A DNA stretch of 64,000 nt from Flavobacterium denitrificans DSM 15936 (lineage in GTDB: Bacteria; Bacteroidota; Bacteroidia; Flavobacteriales; Flavobacteriaceae), in contig NZ_AUDL01000004.1 of assembly GCF_000425445.1 (NCBI RefSeq), positions 434,001-498,000 of the forward strand. The letters are read 5' to 3'. Shown here piece after piece: positions 45,555 to 54,266 of the stretch. The notes beneath the pieces were generated by a model, which searched no databases, was not told where the DNA came from, and was given only the letters and a program-made list of their open reading frames with translations. Both the position numbers and the translations under genes were made by a program. The stretch's first letter is position 1. Every line of letters begins with the position of its first letter.

Positions 45555-46457
45555 ATGAAAAATGTTCTCGTTATTTATTATTCCCAATCTGGACAACTGG
45601 AATCGATTGCACGCAACATTGCAAAACCCTTTCTAAATTCAGAAGAAATCAATGTCGTTTTTCATGAAATTCAATTAGAAAAACCGTTTCCTTTTCCTTG
45701 GAATAAAACCACTTTTTTTGATGCTTTTCCAGAATCTTTTCTGCAAATTCCAACAGCTTTAAAACCCGTTTCTGAAGAAATTCTAAACACAAAATTTGAT
45801 CTTGTTTTACTGCATTATCAGGTTTGGTATCTAACACCATCCATTCCTATGAACTCTTTTCTGAAAAGTGCTGACGGTAAAAATATTCTTAACAACACTC
45901 CCGTTATTACTATAAATGGTTCCCGAAATATGTGGATCATGGCGCAAGAAAAAGTAAAAGTTCTACTGAAAGAAGCCAATGCAAAACTGGTTGGAAACGT
46001 AGCTTTAGTCGACCGCGTTGGAAATCTAATCAGCGTCATTACGATTGTAAATTGGATGTTTTCGGGGGTGAAGAAAAGATATTTAGGTTTTTTCCCGTTG
46101 CCCGGAGTTTCGGATAAAGACATTCAGGAATCAGATAAATTTGGCGAAATCATGCTTTCTGAATTCAAACAAAACAAATTAGAGGATTTACAGCCAAAAT
46201 TAGCCGAAATTGGAGCGGTAAAAATCAGTCCGTATTTAGTGACTGTAGACAAAACCGCTAACAAAATCTTTAATAAATGGTCTAATTTTATTCATAAGAA
46301 TCAAAAAAACAGAAAACTGCTTCTTAAATTATTTTATGTTTATTTATTCCTTGCAATATGGGTAATCTCGCCAATAGTATATATATTGCATGTTATTAGC
46401 TATCCGTTTAAGATTAAAACTATAAAAAAAGAAACTCAATACTATCAGGGAGTTTAG
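45555..46457 (+). CDS. darA: Flavodoxin-like dialkylresorcinol aromatase, DarA
   Basis: In dialkylresorcinol pathways DarA aromatises the cyclohexanedione made by DarB. The N-terminal half (about 1-190) is a flavodoxin fold with the phosphate loop YYSQSGQLESIA. The C-terminus (about 245-300) has a hydrophobic helix (LFYVYLFLAIWVISPIVYIL), so the enzyme is likely membrane-attached. It is immediately followed by darB. The assignment rests on the fold and on the pairing with a DarB-type ketosynthase. Confidence 0.85.
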   Translation: MKNVLVIYYSQSGQLESIARNIAKPFLNSEEINVVFHEIQLEKPFPFPWNKTTFFDAFPESFLQIPTALKPVSEEILNTKFDLVLLHYQVWYLTPSIPMNSFLKSADGKNILNNTPVITINGSRNMWIMAQEKVKVLLKEANAKLVGNVALVDRVGNLISVITIVNWMFSGVKKRYLGFFPLPGVSDKDIQESDKFGEIMLSEFKQNKLEDLQPKLAEIGAVKISPYLVTVDKTANKIFNKWSNFIHKNQKNRKLLLKLFYVYLFLAIWVISPIVYILHVISYPFKIKTIKKETQYYQGV

Positions 46458-46476
46458 AAGAGGAGAAAATTATATT

Positions 46477-47610
46477 ATGTTTGACGTATATATTACCAAA
46501 GCCGCAAAATATTTGCCAAATGAAGCTGTTTCAAACGATGAAATGGAAAATTATTTAGGGCTGATAAACGATACTGCTTCGAAAGCAAGACGTATTATTT
46601 TGCGCAATAATAAGATTACAAGCCGATATTATGCCGTTGACAAAAATGGCAAAAGCACACATAGTAATGCCGAATTAGCAAAAAGTGCAATTGAAAAATT
46701 ATTTGATGAAAATTTCACTGATCAGGATTTAGAAGTGCTTTCTTGCGGAACATCATCACCAGATGTTTTTGCTCCTTCGCACGCCGCAATGGTTCACGGA
46801 TTGCTGAAAAACAAATCGGTTGAATTGAACTCTTCTTCTGGAATTTGCTGTTCTGGAATGAATGCCTTGAAATATGGTTTTCTTTCAGTAAAATCTGGAA
46901 ATTCAAAAAATGCAGTTTGCACAGGATCTGAAAAAGTTTCGACTTGGCTTTCGGCACAACAATACAATCAGGAAATCATCAACTTAAAAAATCTGGAAGA
47001 ACAACCAATCATCGCTTTCAAAAAAGATTTTTTACGCTGGATGTTATCAGACGGTGCTGGTGCTTTTTTATTAGAAAATAAACCAAACGGAAATATTTCT
47101 TTAAAAATCGAATGGATGGAAGCGTATTCGTATGCATTCGAATTAGAAACCTGCATGTATGCCGGTGGAGATAAATTGGAAAACGGAGAAATAAAACCAT
47201 GGAGCGAATACAAGCCTGAACAATTGCTAAACGAATCTATTTTGGCTGTAAAACAGGATGTAAAACTGCTTGACGAATTTATTCTGCCAAAAGGTGTAGA
47301 AAGTATGACCGACGCTATGGCAAAACATAATGTTACTGCCAATGATGTTGATTACTTTTTGCCACACGTTTCTTCGTACTTTTTTGTTGAAGGCTTGAAA
47401 AAAGGTCTCGACGAAAAAGGTGTTATAATTCCAACTGAGAAATGGTTCATGAATCTTTTACAAGTTGGAAACGTTGGTTCTGCCTCAATTTATATTGCAG
47501 TTGAAGAATTAATGAATTCTGGAAAACTAAAAAAAGGAGACAAAATTTTATTGTCGGTTCCAGAAAGCGGACGTTTTTCATTTGCTTATGCGTATTTAAC
47601 AGTTTGCTAA
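46477..47610 (+). CDS. darB: Dialkylresorcinol ketosynthase, DarB
   Basis: A FabH/KAS III-like enzyme that joins two beta-keto acyl chains into the cyclic precursor of dialkylresorcinol. Cys of the active site is in NSSSGICCSGMNALK (about 120-134), His in DYFLPHVSSYFF and Asn in LQVGNVGSASIY. The 377-residue length is longer than FabH, as in DarB. Its stop codon overlaps the ATG of the next gene (TAATG). Confidence 0.88.
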   Translation: MFDVYITKAAKYLPNEAVSNDEMENYLGLINDTASKARRIILRNNKITSRYYAVDKNGKSTHSNAELAKSAIEKLFDENFTDQDLEVLSCGTSSPDVFAPSHAAMVHGLLKNKSVELNSSSGICCSGMNALKYGFLSVKSGNSKNAVCTGSEKVSTWLSAQQYNQEIINLKNLEEQPIIAFKKDFLRWMLSDGAGAFLLENKPNGNISLKIEWMEAYSYAFELETCMYAGGDKLENGEIKPWSEYKPEQLLNESILAVKQDVKLLDEFILPKGVESMTDAMAKHNVTANDVDYFLPHVSSYFFVEGLKKGLDEKGVIIPTEKWFMNLLQVGNVGSASIYIAVEELMNSGKLKKGDKILLSVPESGRFSFAYAYLTVC

Positions 47611-48041
47611 TGGAAACCGTTGTACTTTTAGAAAAAGAAGCCGTTGGAAATCTGATTCCACAAAAATTCCCTTTTGTAATGGTGGATCGCATGTTTTCTT
47701 ATTCTGAAACCGGATTAGTTTCTGGTTTGAAAATTCAGGAAAGCAATATTTTTTTAGAAGGAAATTCTTTTTTAGAAGCCGGATTAATTGAACATATGGC
47801 ACAATCTGTAGCATTGCATACCGGTTATCAGTTTTTCTTGAAAAAGGAAATTGCGCCAACCGGATATATTGGTTCTATTAAAGATATTCAGATTAAAAAA
47901 CTCCCAAAAATCAACGACATAATTCAGTCGAACGTTACCATTTTGCAAGAATTTGGCGGAGTTACTTTAGTTGATATTGTGACTTTTTTAAATAATGAAG
48001 AAATTGCAAACGGACAAATGAAAACCGTTTTAGCAAAATAA
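47610..48041 (+). CDS. Hot-dog dehydratase-like protein (Glu only)
   Basis: It is FabZ-like, 143 residues. The conserved IPQKFPFVMVDR block is there, and the catalytic Glu61 lies in IEHMAQS. The HFP motif that carries the catalytic His in FabZ is replaced by NSF (52-54) with a shorter loop. Alone it should not be a normal dehydratase, so it probably pairs with another subunit. I use the ATG at 47610, which overlaps the darB stop by one base. Confidence 0.82.
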   Translation: METVVLLEKEAVGNLIPQKFPFVMVDRMFSYSETGLVSGLKIQESNIFLEGNSFLEAGLIEHMAQSVALHTGYQFFLKKEIAPTGYIGSIKDIQIKKLPKINDIIQSNVTILQEFGGVTLVDIVTFLNNEEIANGQMKTVLAK

Positions 48042-48138
48042 ATAAGTCAAAAGCCTGAAAATCTATTTACAATGTCAAAAATCGAAATATTGAATTTTTA
48101 AAATGTTATAATTAAATTTTAGTGACTGCTTAAAAAAC

Positions 48139-48603
48139 ATGAAAGTTGGAATCGACATACAAAATTATTTACCGCACCGCGCTCCAATGCTGATGGTAGA
48201 CTTGATTTTGGAAATTGATGCCAATTCTGTTGAAACCGAATTTTTAATCAAAGAAGACAATATTTTTGTTGATAAAGGCATTTTAATAGAAGCCGGATTA
48301 ATCGAAAATACAGCACAAACCTGTTCATCTATTGTTGGAAAAAAATATTTTTTTGAAGAAGATGGAACTGAAAATGAAAACGTAAATGTGATTGGTTTTA
48401 TCAGCGCTTTAAAGAATTTAAAAATACATTCATTACCAAAAGTTGACGATGTCATAACGACCAAAGCAACTTTGGTTTCCAAATTTGTTGGCGACGATTA
48501 TACTTTGTGCACCATGAGTTGCGAGAGTTTATTGGAAGATAAAAAACTGTTAGAATGCGAAATTAATTTGTTTATTCAAAAGACGATTTCGGCGACAACT
48601 TAA
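48139..48603 (+). CDS. Hot-dog dehydratase-like protein (Glu only, second)
   Basis: A 154-residue FabZ-like protein with LPHRAPMLMVD (11-21) and Glu56 in LIENTAQ. The HFP motif is missing (FVDKGILIEAG), as in the protein before it. The two neighbours may be paralogous partners specialised for the polyene or the resorcinol branch. It lies 97 bp behind its neighbour. Confidence 0.8.
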   Translation: MKVGIDIQNYLPHRAPMLMVDLILEIDANSVETEFLIKEDNIFVDKGILIEAGLIENTAQTCSSIVGKKYFFEEDGTENENVNVIGFISALKNLKIHSLPKVDDVITTKATLVSKFVGDDYTLCTMSCESLLEDKKLLECEINLFIQKTISATT

Positions 48604-48628
48604 ATGCTAAATTGAAAACAAAACCGTC

Positions 48629-49033
48629 ATGGAAAAAGAAAATGTACCTCAGCACGATGGAAATTTAAGCAAAAAAAATCTCAAAGAATTGGTTTATGCG
48701 ACTGATGAAAACGGGAATTACACAACCGCTTTGAGTACCGGATGGGAACCAAAAGCAATTGCACTTTCAAACGCCATCGACGATATAAAAGAACGTGCCG
48801 AAGAAGCCAGAATTAAAGTTAAAAACGGAGAAGTAAGTCCGATTTGTTATTTTATGGAATTGAATAAAATGGATTTAGGCATTCTTGCCGGATATGTAGA
48901 AATGTGGAAATGGCGCGTAAAAAGACATTTCAAACCTGCCGTTTTTGCCAAACTAAACGACAAAATTTTACAAAAATATGCCGACGCTTTTGACATTTCA
49001 TTAGCCGATTTAAAAAACTTTAAAACAGATTAA
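48629..49033 (+). CDS. Conserved-looking protein of unknown function
   Basis: I do not recognise this 134-residue protein. It is soluble, mostly helical and has no signal peptide, with an aromatic-rich segment LAGYVEMWKWRVKRHF (about 90-105). Its stop overlaps the next start by one base (TAATG), so it is coupled to the BtrH-like acyltransferase. That suggests a partner or chaperone of that enzyme, but this is inference. Confidence 0.75.
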   Translation: MEKENVPQHDGNLSKKNLKELVYATDENGNYTTALSTGWEPKAIALSNAIDDIKERAEEARIKVKNGEVSPICYFMELNKMDLGILAGYVEMWKWRVKRHFKPAVFAKLNDKILQKYADAFDISLADLKNFKTD

Positions 49034-50031
49034 TGCAAGTTACTTTTACACATCATCAATCTGCTCATTGTGAAAACGGAGTAGCTTCAAACCTCTTAAA
49101 AAACAGCGGACTCAATATCAGCGAACCGATGGTTTTCGGGATTGGTTCGGGACTTTTTTTTGTGTATTTGCCTTTCTTAAAAGTAAATCACGCGCCGGCA
49201 ATCAGCTATAGAACTTTGCCTGGGCACATTTTTAATAAAGTGGCCAATCGTTTAAATCTTAAAATAAAAAGACAAAAATTTTCTTCGGTTGCCAATGCTA
49301 GTAAAGCTTTAGAAGAAAATTTAAAAAATAATATTCCAACTGGACTACAAGTTGGCGTTTATCATTTGAGTTATTTTCCTGATGAATATCGCTTTCATTT
49401 CAACGCGCACAATTTAGTCGTTTACGGCAAAACCGAAACCGATTATTTGATCAGCGATCCGGTGATGGAAACCGTTACGACTTTGACACACGAGGAAATG
49501 GATAAAGTGCGTTTTGCCAAAGGTGCTTTTGCGCCTCGCGGACAAATGTATTATCCAATTCAGATTCCGTCAACTGTCGATTTAAAAAGTGCGATTATCA
49601 AAGGAATCAAAAATACGTGTCGAGATATGCTGGCGCCAATGCCAATTGTAGGTGTTCGCGGAATCAAAATGGTTTCTCGCCAAATTAGAAAATGGCCGAA
49701 AAAACACGGCGTTCGAAAAGCAAATCATTACTTGGCGCAAATGGTCAGAATGCAGGAAGAAATTGGAACCGGAGGCGGAGGTTTCCGATTTATTTACGCC
49801 GCGTTTTTACAGGAAGCTTCGGTTGTTTTAGAAAATGAAGAATTAAAAACACTTTCGAAAGAAATGACACAAATTGGCGATTCATGGCGCGATTTTGCCG
49901 TTGAAGCTTCCCGAATTTATAAAAATAGAAGTGCCAAAGAAGATGCTTACAACGCCATTGCAGATGAACTTTTGGACATTGCCAATCGCGAAGAAATCTT
50001 TTTCAAAAAACTAAAAAAAGCAATCAGCTAA
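49033..50031 (+). CDS. BtrH-like acyltransferase (BtrH_N-DUF4872)
   Basis: The N-terminal BtrH domain (about 8-150) is a papain/C39-like fold with Cys13 (AHCENGVAS), His126 (FNAHNLVVYG) and Asp142 (LISDP) as the apparent triad, plus the GIGSGLFFVY motif. The DUF4872 region follows (about 170-330). In butirosin synthesis BtrH moves an acyl group from an ACP to an acceptor. Here it is a good candidate to join the polyene acid, carried on an ACP, to the dialkylresorcinol as the ester. This role is inferred. Confidence 0.85.
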   Translation: MQVTFTHHQSAHCENGVASNLLKNSGLNISEPMVFGIGSGLFFVYLPFLKVNHAPAISYRTLPGHIFNKVANRLNLKIKRQKFSSVANASKALEENLKNNIPTGLQVGVYHLSYFPDEYRFHFNAHNLVVYGKTETDYLISDPVMETVTTLTHEEMDKVRFAKGAFAPRGQMYYPIQIPSTVDLKSAIIKGIKNTCRDMLAPMPIVGVRGIKMVSRQIRKWPKKHGVRKANHYLAQMVRMQEEIGTGGGGFRFIYAAFLQEASVVLENEELKTLSKEMTQIGDSWRDFAVEASRIYKNRSAKEDAYNAIADELLDIANREEIFFKKLKKAIS

Positions 50032-50038
50032 TTATATT

Positions 50039-50791
50039 TTGAATTCCATTATAAAAATAGAATCCCTTTCGAAAAAGTACAAAGATGCCGATCAGTTTTC
50101 TTTGAACGATGTTTCGCTGGAAATAAATGAAGGTCAAATTTTCGGATTATTAGGTCCGAATGGTGCCGGAAAAACAACTTTGATTTCGATGCTTTGCGGA
50201 TTGATAAAACCCACTTCGGGACATTTTTCAATTGATGATTTAGACTATCACCATCATTCTTCGAAAATCAAAAAAATCATTGGTGTTGTTCCGCAGGAAT
50301 ATGCTTTGTATCCAACTTTAACTGCAAGAGAAAATCTGCATTATTTTGGAAGTATGTATGGTTTGAAAGGTTCCGATTTGAAAGATAAAGTAATCGAAAC
50401 TTTAGATCTTTTAGGATTATTAAAATTCGCTGATAAACAAATTCATACTTTTTCTGGCGGAATGAAACGCCGTGTGAATTTGATTGCCGGAATTCTGCAC
50501 AATCCTAAAGTTTTGTTTTTGGATGAGCCAACCGTGGGTGTTGACGTTCAATCAAAAAATGCTATTATCGATTATCTTAAAGTTTTAAATCAAAACGGAA
50601 CTACTATTATTTATACGTCGCATCATTTGGCTGAAGCCGAAGATTTCTGCACGAATATTGCCATTTTGGACCGAGGCAAAATTTATGCAAAAGGAACGCC
50701 AGAAACCTTAATTGAAACTACAGAAAATGCCAGAAATCTCGAAGATGTTTTTATTTCATTAACCGGTAAAGACTTGAGAGATGCTATATAA
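50039..50791 (+). CDS. ABC transporter ATP-binding protein
   Basis: The 250-residue ATPase has Walker A GPNGAGKTT, signature SGGMKRR and Walker B VLFLDEPT, followed by the His loop (TSHHLAEAED). The reading frame opens with a TTG at 50039, 7 bp behind the upstream stop; no ATG lies nearby in frame. It overlaps the permease gene by 11 bp. It powers the exporter that probably moves the pigment or a precursor. Confidence 0.94.
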   Translation: MNSIIKIESLSKKYKDADQFSLNDVSLEINEGQIFGLLGPNGAGKTTLISMLCGLIKPTSGHFSIDDLDYHHHSSKIKKIIGVVPQEYALYPTLTARENLHYFGSMYGLKGSDLKDKVIETLDLLGLLKFADKQIHTFSGGMKRRVNLIAGILHNPKVLFLDEPTVGVDVQSKNAIIDYLKVLNQNGTTIIYTSHHLAEAEDFCTNIAILDRGKIYAKGTPETLIETTENARNLEDVFISLTGKDLRDAI

Positions 50792-52064
50792 AATTTGGAT
50801 GTCGATAGTTAAAGAATTTCTTTTGTTGAAAAGAGATTTAGGCGGTTTGATTATTCTTTTTATCATGCCGTTGGTTTTGGTCATCACGGTTACGATTATT
50901 CAGGACAGTACTTTTAAAACGGTCAGCGATAATAAAATTCAGATTTTATTGGTTGACAATGATAAAGGTGCGGTTTCGAAAACCGTTTTTGATAATCTTC
51001 AAAAGAATAATTTATTTAGCGTTGTAACTCAGCTCGACAATAAAACAATTACTGAAGAAGTTGCCCGAGAAAATGTGTACAAAGGAAAATTTCAATTAGC
51101 GATCATAATCCCAAAAAACCTAAGCACCGATTTACAAGCCAAAGTCGATCAGAATGTCGAAAACATTGTGAGCAAAATGGGTTTTACAGACAGCGTTGCA
51201 AAACCTGAAAAACCAAAAGTTATCGCGCAAAAAGAAGTAAAATTATATTTTGATCCGGCAGTTCAGTTGAGTTTCAAAAATTCGGTAATGAGTTCGATTG
51301 ATAAAATGATTTCGCAAATCGAAACCAAATCTATTTATACTGCTTTTCAAAATCAGTTTGGTGAAGAAAACACCGAATTCGATCAAAAGAATTTTATCAC
51401 GTTCAAAGAAATTGTTCCGAGAATAAACAACAAAGAAGTATTGCCAAATTCAGTGCAACACAACGTTCCGGCCTGGACGCTTTTTGCGATATTTTTTATC
51501 GTGATTCCGCTTTCAATTAATATTGTAAAAGAAAAATCACAAGGAACTTTTGTTCGTTTATTGACCAATCCGGTTTCTAATTTAGTGGTCATTATTGGCA
51601 AAACAATTACGTATTCTGTCATTTGTATGATTCAGTTTTATATGATGGTTGCCGTTGCGATTTTCCTGTTTCCGCATATTGGTCTGCCTCCTTTAAATGT
51701 TGAAGGGCATTTATTTTTAATGAGTGTTGTCGCTTTATTTTCAGGTTTTGGCGCCATCGGTTTCGGAATTTTATTGGGAACTGTGGCGAGCACTCAGGAA
51801 CAATCGGCGCCGTTTGGTGCGACGAGTGTTATCATTCTGGCCGCAATTGGGGGAATTTGGGTTCCAGTTTTTGCAATGCCAAAAATCATGCAGATTATTG
51901 CCAAATCATCACCGATGAATTGGGGATTAGAAGCCTTTTATGATGTTTTATTGCGCAACGTTTCGTTCGTCGAAATCATTCCAAAAATAAGTTTGTTATT
52001 TTTGTTCTTTATAATCACAACTTCCATTGCCTTATTTTATGACAAAAAGAAAAGAACAGTATAA
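50781..52064 (+). CDS. ABC-2 type permease
   Basis: A 427-residue membrane protein with one N-terminal and about five C-terminal hydrophobic segments around a large external domain, as in ABC-2 exporters. It is coupled to the ATP-binding gene before it. The thioesterase start lies inside its last codons. Its likely cargo is the aryl polyene or its ester, from context. Confidence 0.9.
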   Translation: MLYKIWMSIVKEFLLLKRDLGGLIILFIMPLVLVITVTIIQDSTFKTVSDNKIQILLVDNDKGAVSKTVFDNLQKNNLFSVVTQLDNKTITEEVARENVYKGKFQLAIIIPKNLSTDLQAKVDQNVENIVSKMGFTDSVAKPEKPKVIAQKEVKLYFDPAVQLSFKNSVMSSIDKMISQIETKSIYTAFQNQFGEENTEFDQKNFITFKEIVPRINNKEVLPNSVQHNVPAWTLFAIFFIVIPLSINIVKEKSQGTFVRLLTNPVSNLVVIIGKTITYSVICMIQFYMMVAVAIFLFPHIGLPPLNVEGHLFLMSVVALFSGFGAIGFGILLGTVASTQEQSAPFGATSVIILAAIGGIWVPVFAMPKIMQIIAKSSPMNWGLEAFYDVLLRNVSFVEIIPKISLLFLFFIITTSIALFYDKKKRTV

Positions 52065-52488
52065 CGAAGCCTCAGACTTAACCGTTTCGCACGAAATCAG
52101 AATTCGTTTTAACGAAACTGATCCGCTTGGAATTGTTTGGCACGGCCATTATATTACCTATTTTGAAGACGGTCGCGAAGCCTTTGGACGACAACACGGA
52201 CTTACGTATTTGGACATTGCAAAAACGGGTTACACGACTCCAATTGTAAAATCAAAATGCGAACATAAATTGTCTTTGCGTTATGGCGATGTTGTAACAA
52301 TCGAAACTACAGTTGTCGATACTCCGGCCGCGAAAATAATTTATCGTTTTAAAATTATTGACGCTCAAGGCGAAGTTGCCTGCACAGGCGAAACAACTCA
52401 GGTTTTTTTAGATAAAGAAGGGAATTTAATGCTGACAAATCCTCCTTTTTATGAGGAATGGAAAAGGAAAGTTGGATTAATTAAATAA
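52039..52488 (+). CDS. 4HBT thioesterase
   Basis: A YbgC-like hot-dog thioesterase of 149 residues. The active-site segment RFNETDPLGIVWHGHYITYFED carries the catalytic Asp and the helix typical of 4-hydroxybenzoyl-CoA thioesterases. It could release wrongly primed or finished acyl chains from ACP. I start at ATG 52039, giving a 26-bp overlap with the permease gene; an upstream TTG at 52027 is less likely. Confidence 0.9.
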   Translation: MTKRKEQYNEASDLTVSHEIRIRFNETDPLGIVWHGHYITYFEDGREAFGRQHGLTYLDIAKTGYTTPIVKSKCEHKLSLRYGDVVTIETTVVDTPAAKIIYRFKIIDAQGEVACTGETTQVFLDKEGNLMLTNPPFYEEWKRKVGLIK

Positions 52489-52501
52489 TCTAAATCCGTT
52501 T

Positions 52502-52584
52502 CCTGCAAGGTTTCCAAAACCTTGTAGGTATCTATAAATAAAACTTAAAAATTTAAACCTACAAGGTTTTGGAAACCTTGCAGG
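52502..52584. repeat. 28-bp perfect inverted repeat
   Basis: Left arm 52502-52529 (CCTGCAAGGTTTCCAAAACC...) and right arm 52557-52584 are exact reverse complements, 27 bp apart. It fills the gap between the thioesterase and a ketosynthase. No T-run follows, so a role as terminator is doubtful. Confidence 0.85.
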
Positions 52585-52603
52585 AGAAATCGGGAACCAT
52601 AAA

Positions 52604-53743
52604 ATGTCAAAAGAAATATACATTAACGAAACGAATTGTATCACGCCTTTAGGTTTTGATGTTGAATCGAACATCGAAGCGATTTTGCGTGGCGATTCTG
52701 GAATTCAGCTACATAGCGATATTTCTTTGATGCCAAATTCATTTTATGCTTCGATTATTCCTGATGAAAAAATAAACAGCGCTTTTGCAAAAATCAGCGC
52801 TGAAACCAAATATTCCCGTTTAGAGAAAATGATGATTTTGGCTTTGGAACCCATTATCAAAAATTCTGGAATTGAATTGAATTCGAAAACTGCTTATATA
52901 CTTTCGACAACAAAAGGAAATGTTACGGCTTTAAAAGAGAATTCGGAAGAAAATTTCAACAACGCACATTTAGATGTTTTAGCCAAAAATGTTGCCAATT
53001 TCTTCGGATTCCAAACACAGCCAATCGTTGTTTCAAATGCCTGCGTTTCCGGAATTTTAGCTGTTTCTGTTGCCAAAAGAATGATTCAATCTGAACTTTA
53101 TGACAATGTTTTTGTTGTAGCCGGCGACGAAGTTTCTGAATTTGTTTTATCTGGATTTAATGCTTTTCAGGCAATGAGTGAACTGCCTTGTAAACCGTAT
53201 TCTAAAAACAGAACCGGAGTAAGTTTGGGCGAAGCAACTTCAGCAGTTTTAGTTTCGGCGGAAGCCAAAAATTCAAAAATAAAAGTAATTGGAGATAGTT
53301 CAATAAACGATGCCAATCATATTTCGGGTCCGTCAAGAACGGGCGAAGGTTTGTTCAGAAGTATTCAAAATGCTTTGAAAGAAGCAAAAATTGAAGCCCA
53401 CAAATTAGATTATATTTCAGCACACGGAACCGCAACACCATTCAACGACGAAATGGAAGCGATTGCGTTTAGCCGTTTAGATTTACAAAATGTTCCAATC
53501 AATAGTTTAAAAGGATTTTACGGTCATACATTAGGTGCTTCAGGATTATTGGAAACGGTAATCGCAATTGAATCAGCGAATCGAAATATGCTTTTTGAAT
53601 CGAAAGGTTTTGATGAAATTGGAGTTAGTGAAACTGTAAATGTTATTGAGAAAAATGAAGAGACAAATATTGAATATTTTTTAAAAACGGCTTCTGGATT
53701 TGGAGGTTGTAATACGGCTGTTGTTTTTGAGAAAGTGACGTAA
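52604..53743 (+). CDS. Beta-ketoacyl-ACP synthase (active type, short)
   Basis: A condensing enzyme of 379 residues with a complete triad: Cys in VSNACVSGILAVS, His in ISAHGTATPFND and His in LKGFYGHTLGASG. It may be the starter or branch-specific ketosynthase (ApeR-like in aryl polyene systems). It ends the first half of the locus; a small gene on the other strand follows. Confidence 0.92.
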   Translation: MSKEIYINETNCITPLGFDVESNIEAILRGDSGIQLHSDISLMPNSFYASIIPDEKINSAFAKISAETKYSRLEKMMILALEPIIKNSGIELNSKTAYILSTTKGNVTALKENSEENFNNAHLDVLAKNVANFFGFQTQPIVVSNACVSGILAVSVAKRMIQSELYDNVFVVAGDEVSEFVLSGFNAFQAMSELPCKPYSKNRTGVSLGEATSAVLVSAEAKNSKIKVIGDSSINDANHISGPSRTGEGLFRSIQNALKEAKIEAHKLDYISAHGTATPFNDEMEAIAFSRLDLQNVPINSLKGFYGHTLGASGLLETVIAIESANRNMLFESKGFDEIGVSETVNVIEKNEETNIEYFLKTASGFGGCNTAVVFEKVT

Positions 53744-53750
53744 TCGTGAA

Positions 53751-53939
53751 TTATTTTTTTGTAAAAAATGCTTTTCCTTCCATTTCTTTTTCTTTTAAAA
53801 TAACATCAACAATTTTAATTATTTTTATTTTTGAAACCTCTTGATTTTCTAAATGCATTGTAGAAAATACTGTGTCAACAAGAACTTTTGACAAAAAGTT
53901 TTTTTGTTTTAATTGCGGATATTTTTCGTAGAATTTCAT
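53751..53939 (-). CDS. Small protein of unknown function, probably leaderless
   Basis: A 62-residue reading frame on the strand opposite to the pigment genes. It is Lys-rich with a central VFSTMHLENQEVSKIKI segment and has no hydrophobic segment. Support comes from a near-perfect promoter (TTTG, 19-bp spacer, TAGATTTG) ending 8 bp before the ATG, which would give an almost leaderless transcript. I do not recognise the family; an antitoxin-like protein is only a guess. Confidence 0.55.
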   Translation of the reverse strand: MKFYEKYPQLKQKNFLSKVLVDTVFSTMHLENQEVSKIKIIKIVDVILKEKEMEGKAFFTKK

Positions 53940-53946
53940 AAGACAT

Positions 53947-53977
53947 CAAATCTATAAAAATTAAAATATTATTCAAA
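53947..53977 (-). promoter_or_regulatory. Promoter of the small minus-strand gene
   Basis: Minus strand: -33 TTTG (53974-53977), 19-bp spacer, -7 TAGATTTG (53947-53954). It is the best-spaced promoter match in the window. Confidence 0.6.
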
Positions 53978-53991
53978 TTTAAAATATTGTA

Positions 53992-54018
53992 GAACTGTTC
54001 GGGATTTCTGAACAGTTC
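53992..54018. repeat. 9-bp perfect hairpin GAACTGTTC/GAACAGTTC
   Basis: The stem spans a GGGATTTCT loop. It sits next to a second hairpin at 54032. Confidence 0.65.
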
Positions 54019-54031
54019 AAAAGCAAAATCC

Positions 54032-54056
54032 AACTCTCAAGAAAATCTTGAGAGTT
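54032..54056. repeat. 10-bp perfect hairpin AACTCTCAAG/CTTGAGAGTT
   Basis: The stem spans AAAAT and ends 18 bp before the ATG of the next gene, so it could mask its translation start. Confidence 0.65.
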
Positions 54057-54074
54057 CAAAAAAAGAAAAAATTT

Positions 54075-54266
54075 ATGTTTTGGATAATCTACTTGATTTC
54101 GTTTATAATTGTTTTTTTTCTATCATATTCGAGCGAAAATTTAAAAGGAAAAGATGGAAGATTTATTATTTCTCTTTTTTTTGGATTTTTTTTCGGATGG
54201 GGATTAACTTACATTGTATTACAAATCTTACTACTCTCTAAATTCATTTCTAACATTTTCAACTAA
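54075..54266 (+). CDS. Small two-segment membrane protein
   Basis: A 63-residue protein with two hydrophobic segments (FWIIYLISFIIVFFLSY and SLFFGFFFGWGLTYIVLQIL) joined by a short charged loop. It is unrecognised. I use ATG 54075; the frame opens earlier at a TTG inside the hairpin, which is less likely. Its stop is directly followed by the next ATG. Confidence 0.6.
   Translation: MFWIIYLISFIIVFFLSYSSENLKGKDGRFIISLFFGFFFGWGLTYIVLQILLLSKFISNIFN

Noticed and set aside
47610..48603. Frameshift or pseudogene explanation for the two Glu-only dehydratase proteins
   Set aside because: Both frames are full length with conserved blocks on both sides of the missing motif; the loss of HFP looks like a family feature rather than damage.
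50039..50791. Possible truncated start of the ABC ATPase
   Set aside because: The TTG start gives a complete ATPase beginning right before the first strand, and all motifs are present; only the start codon is unusual.
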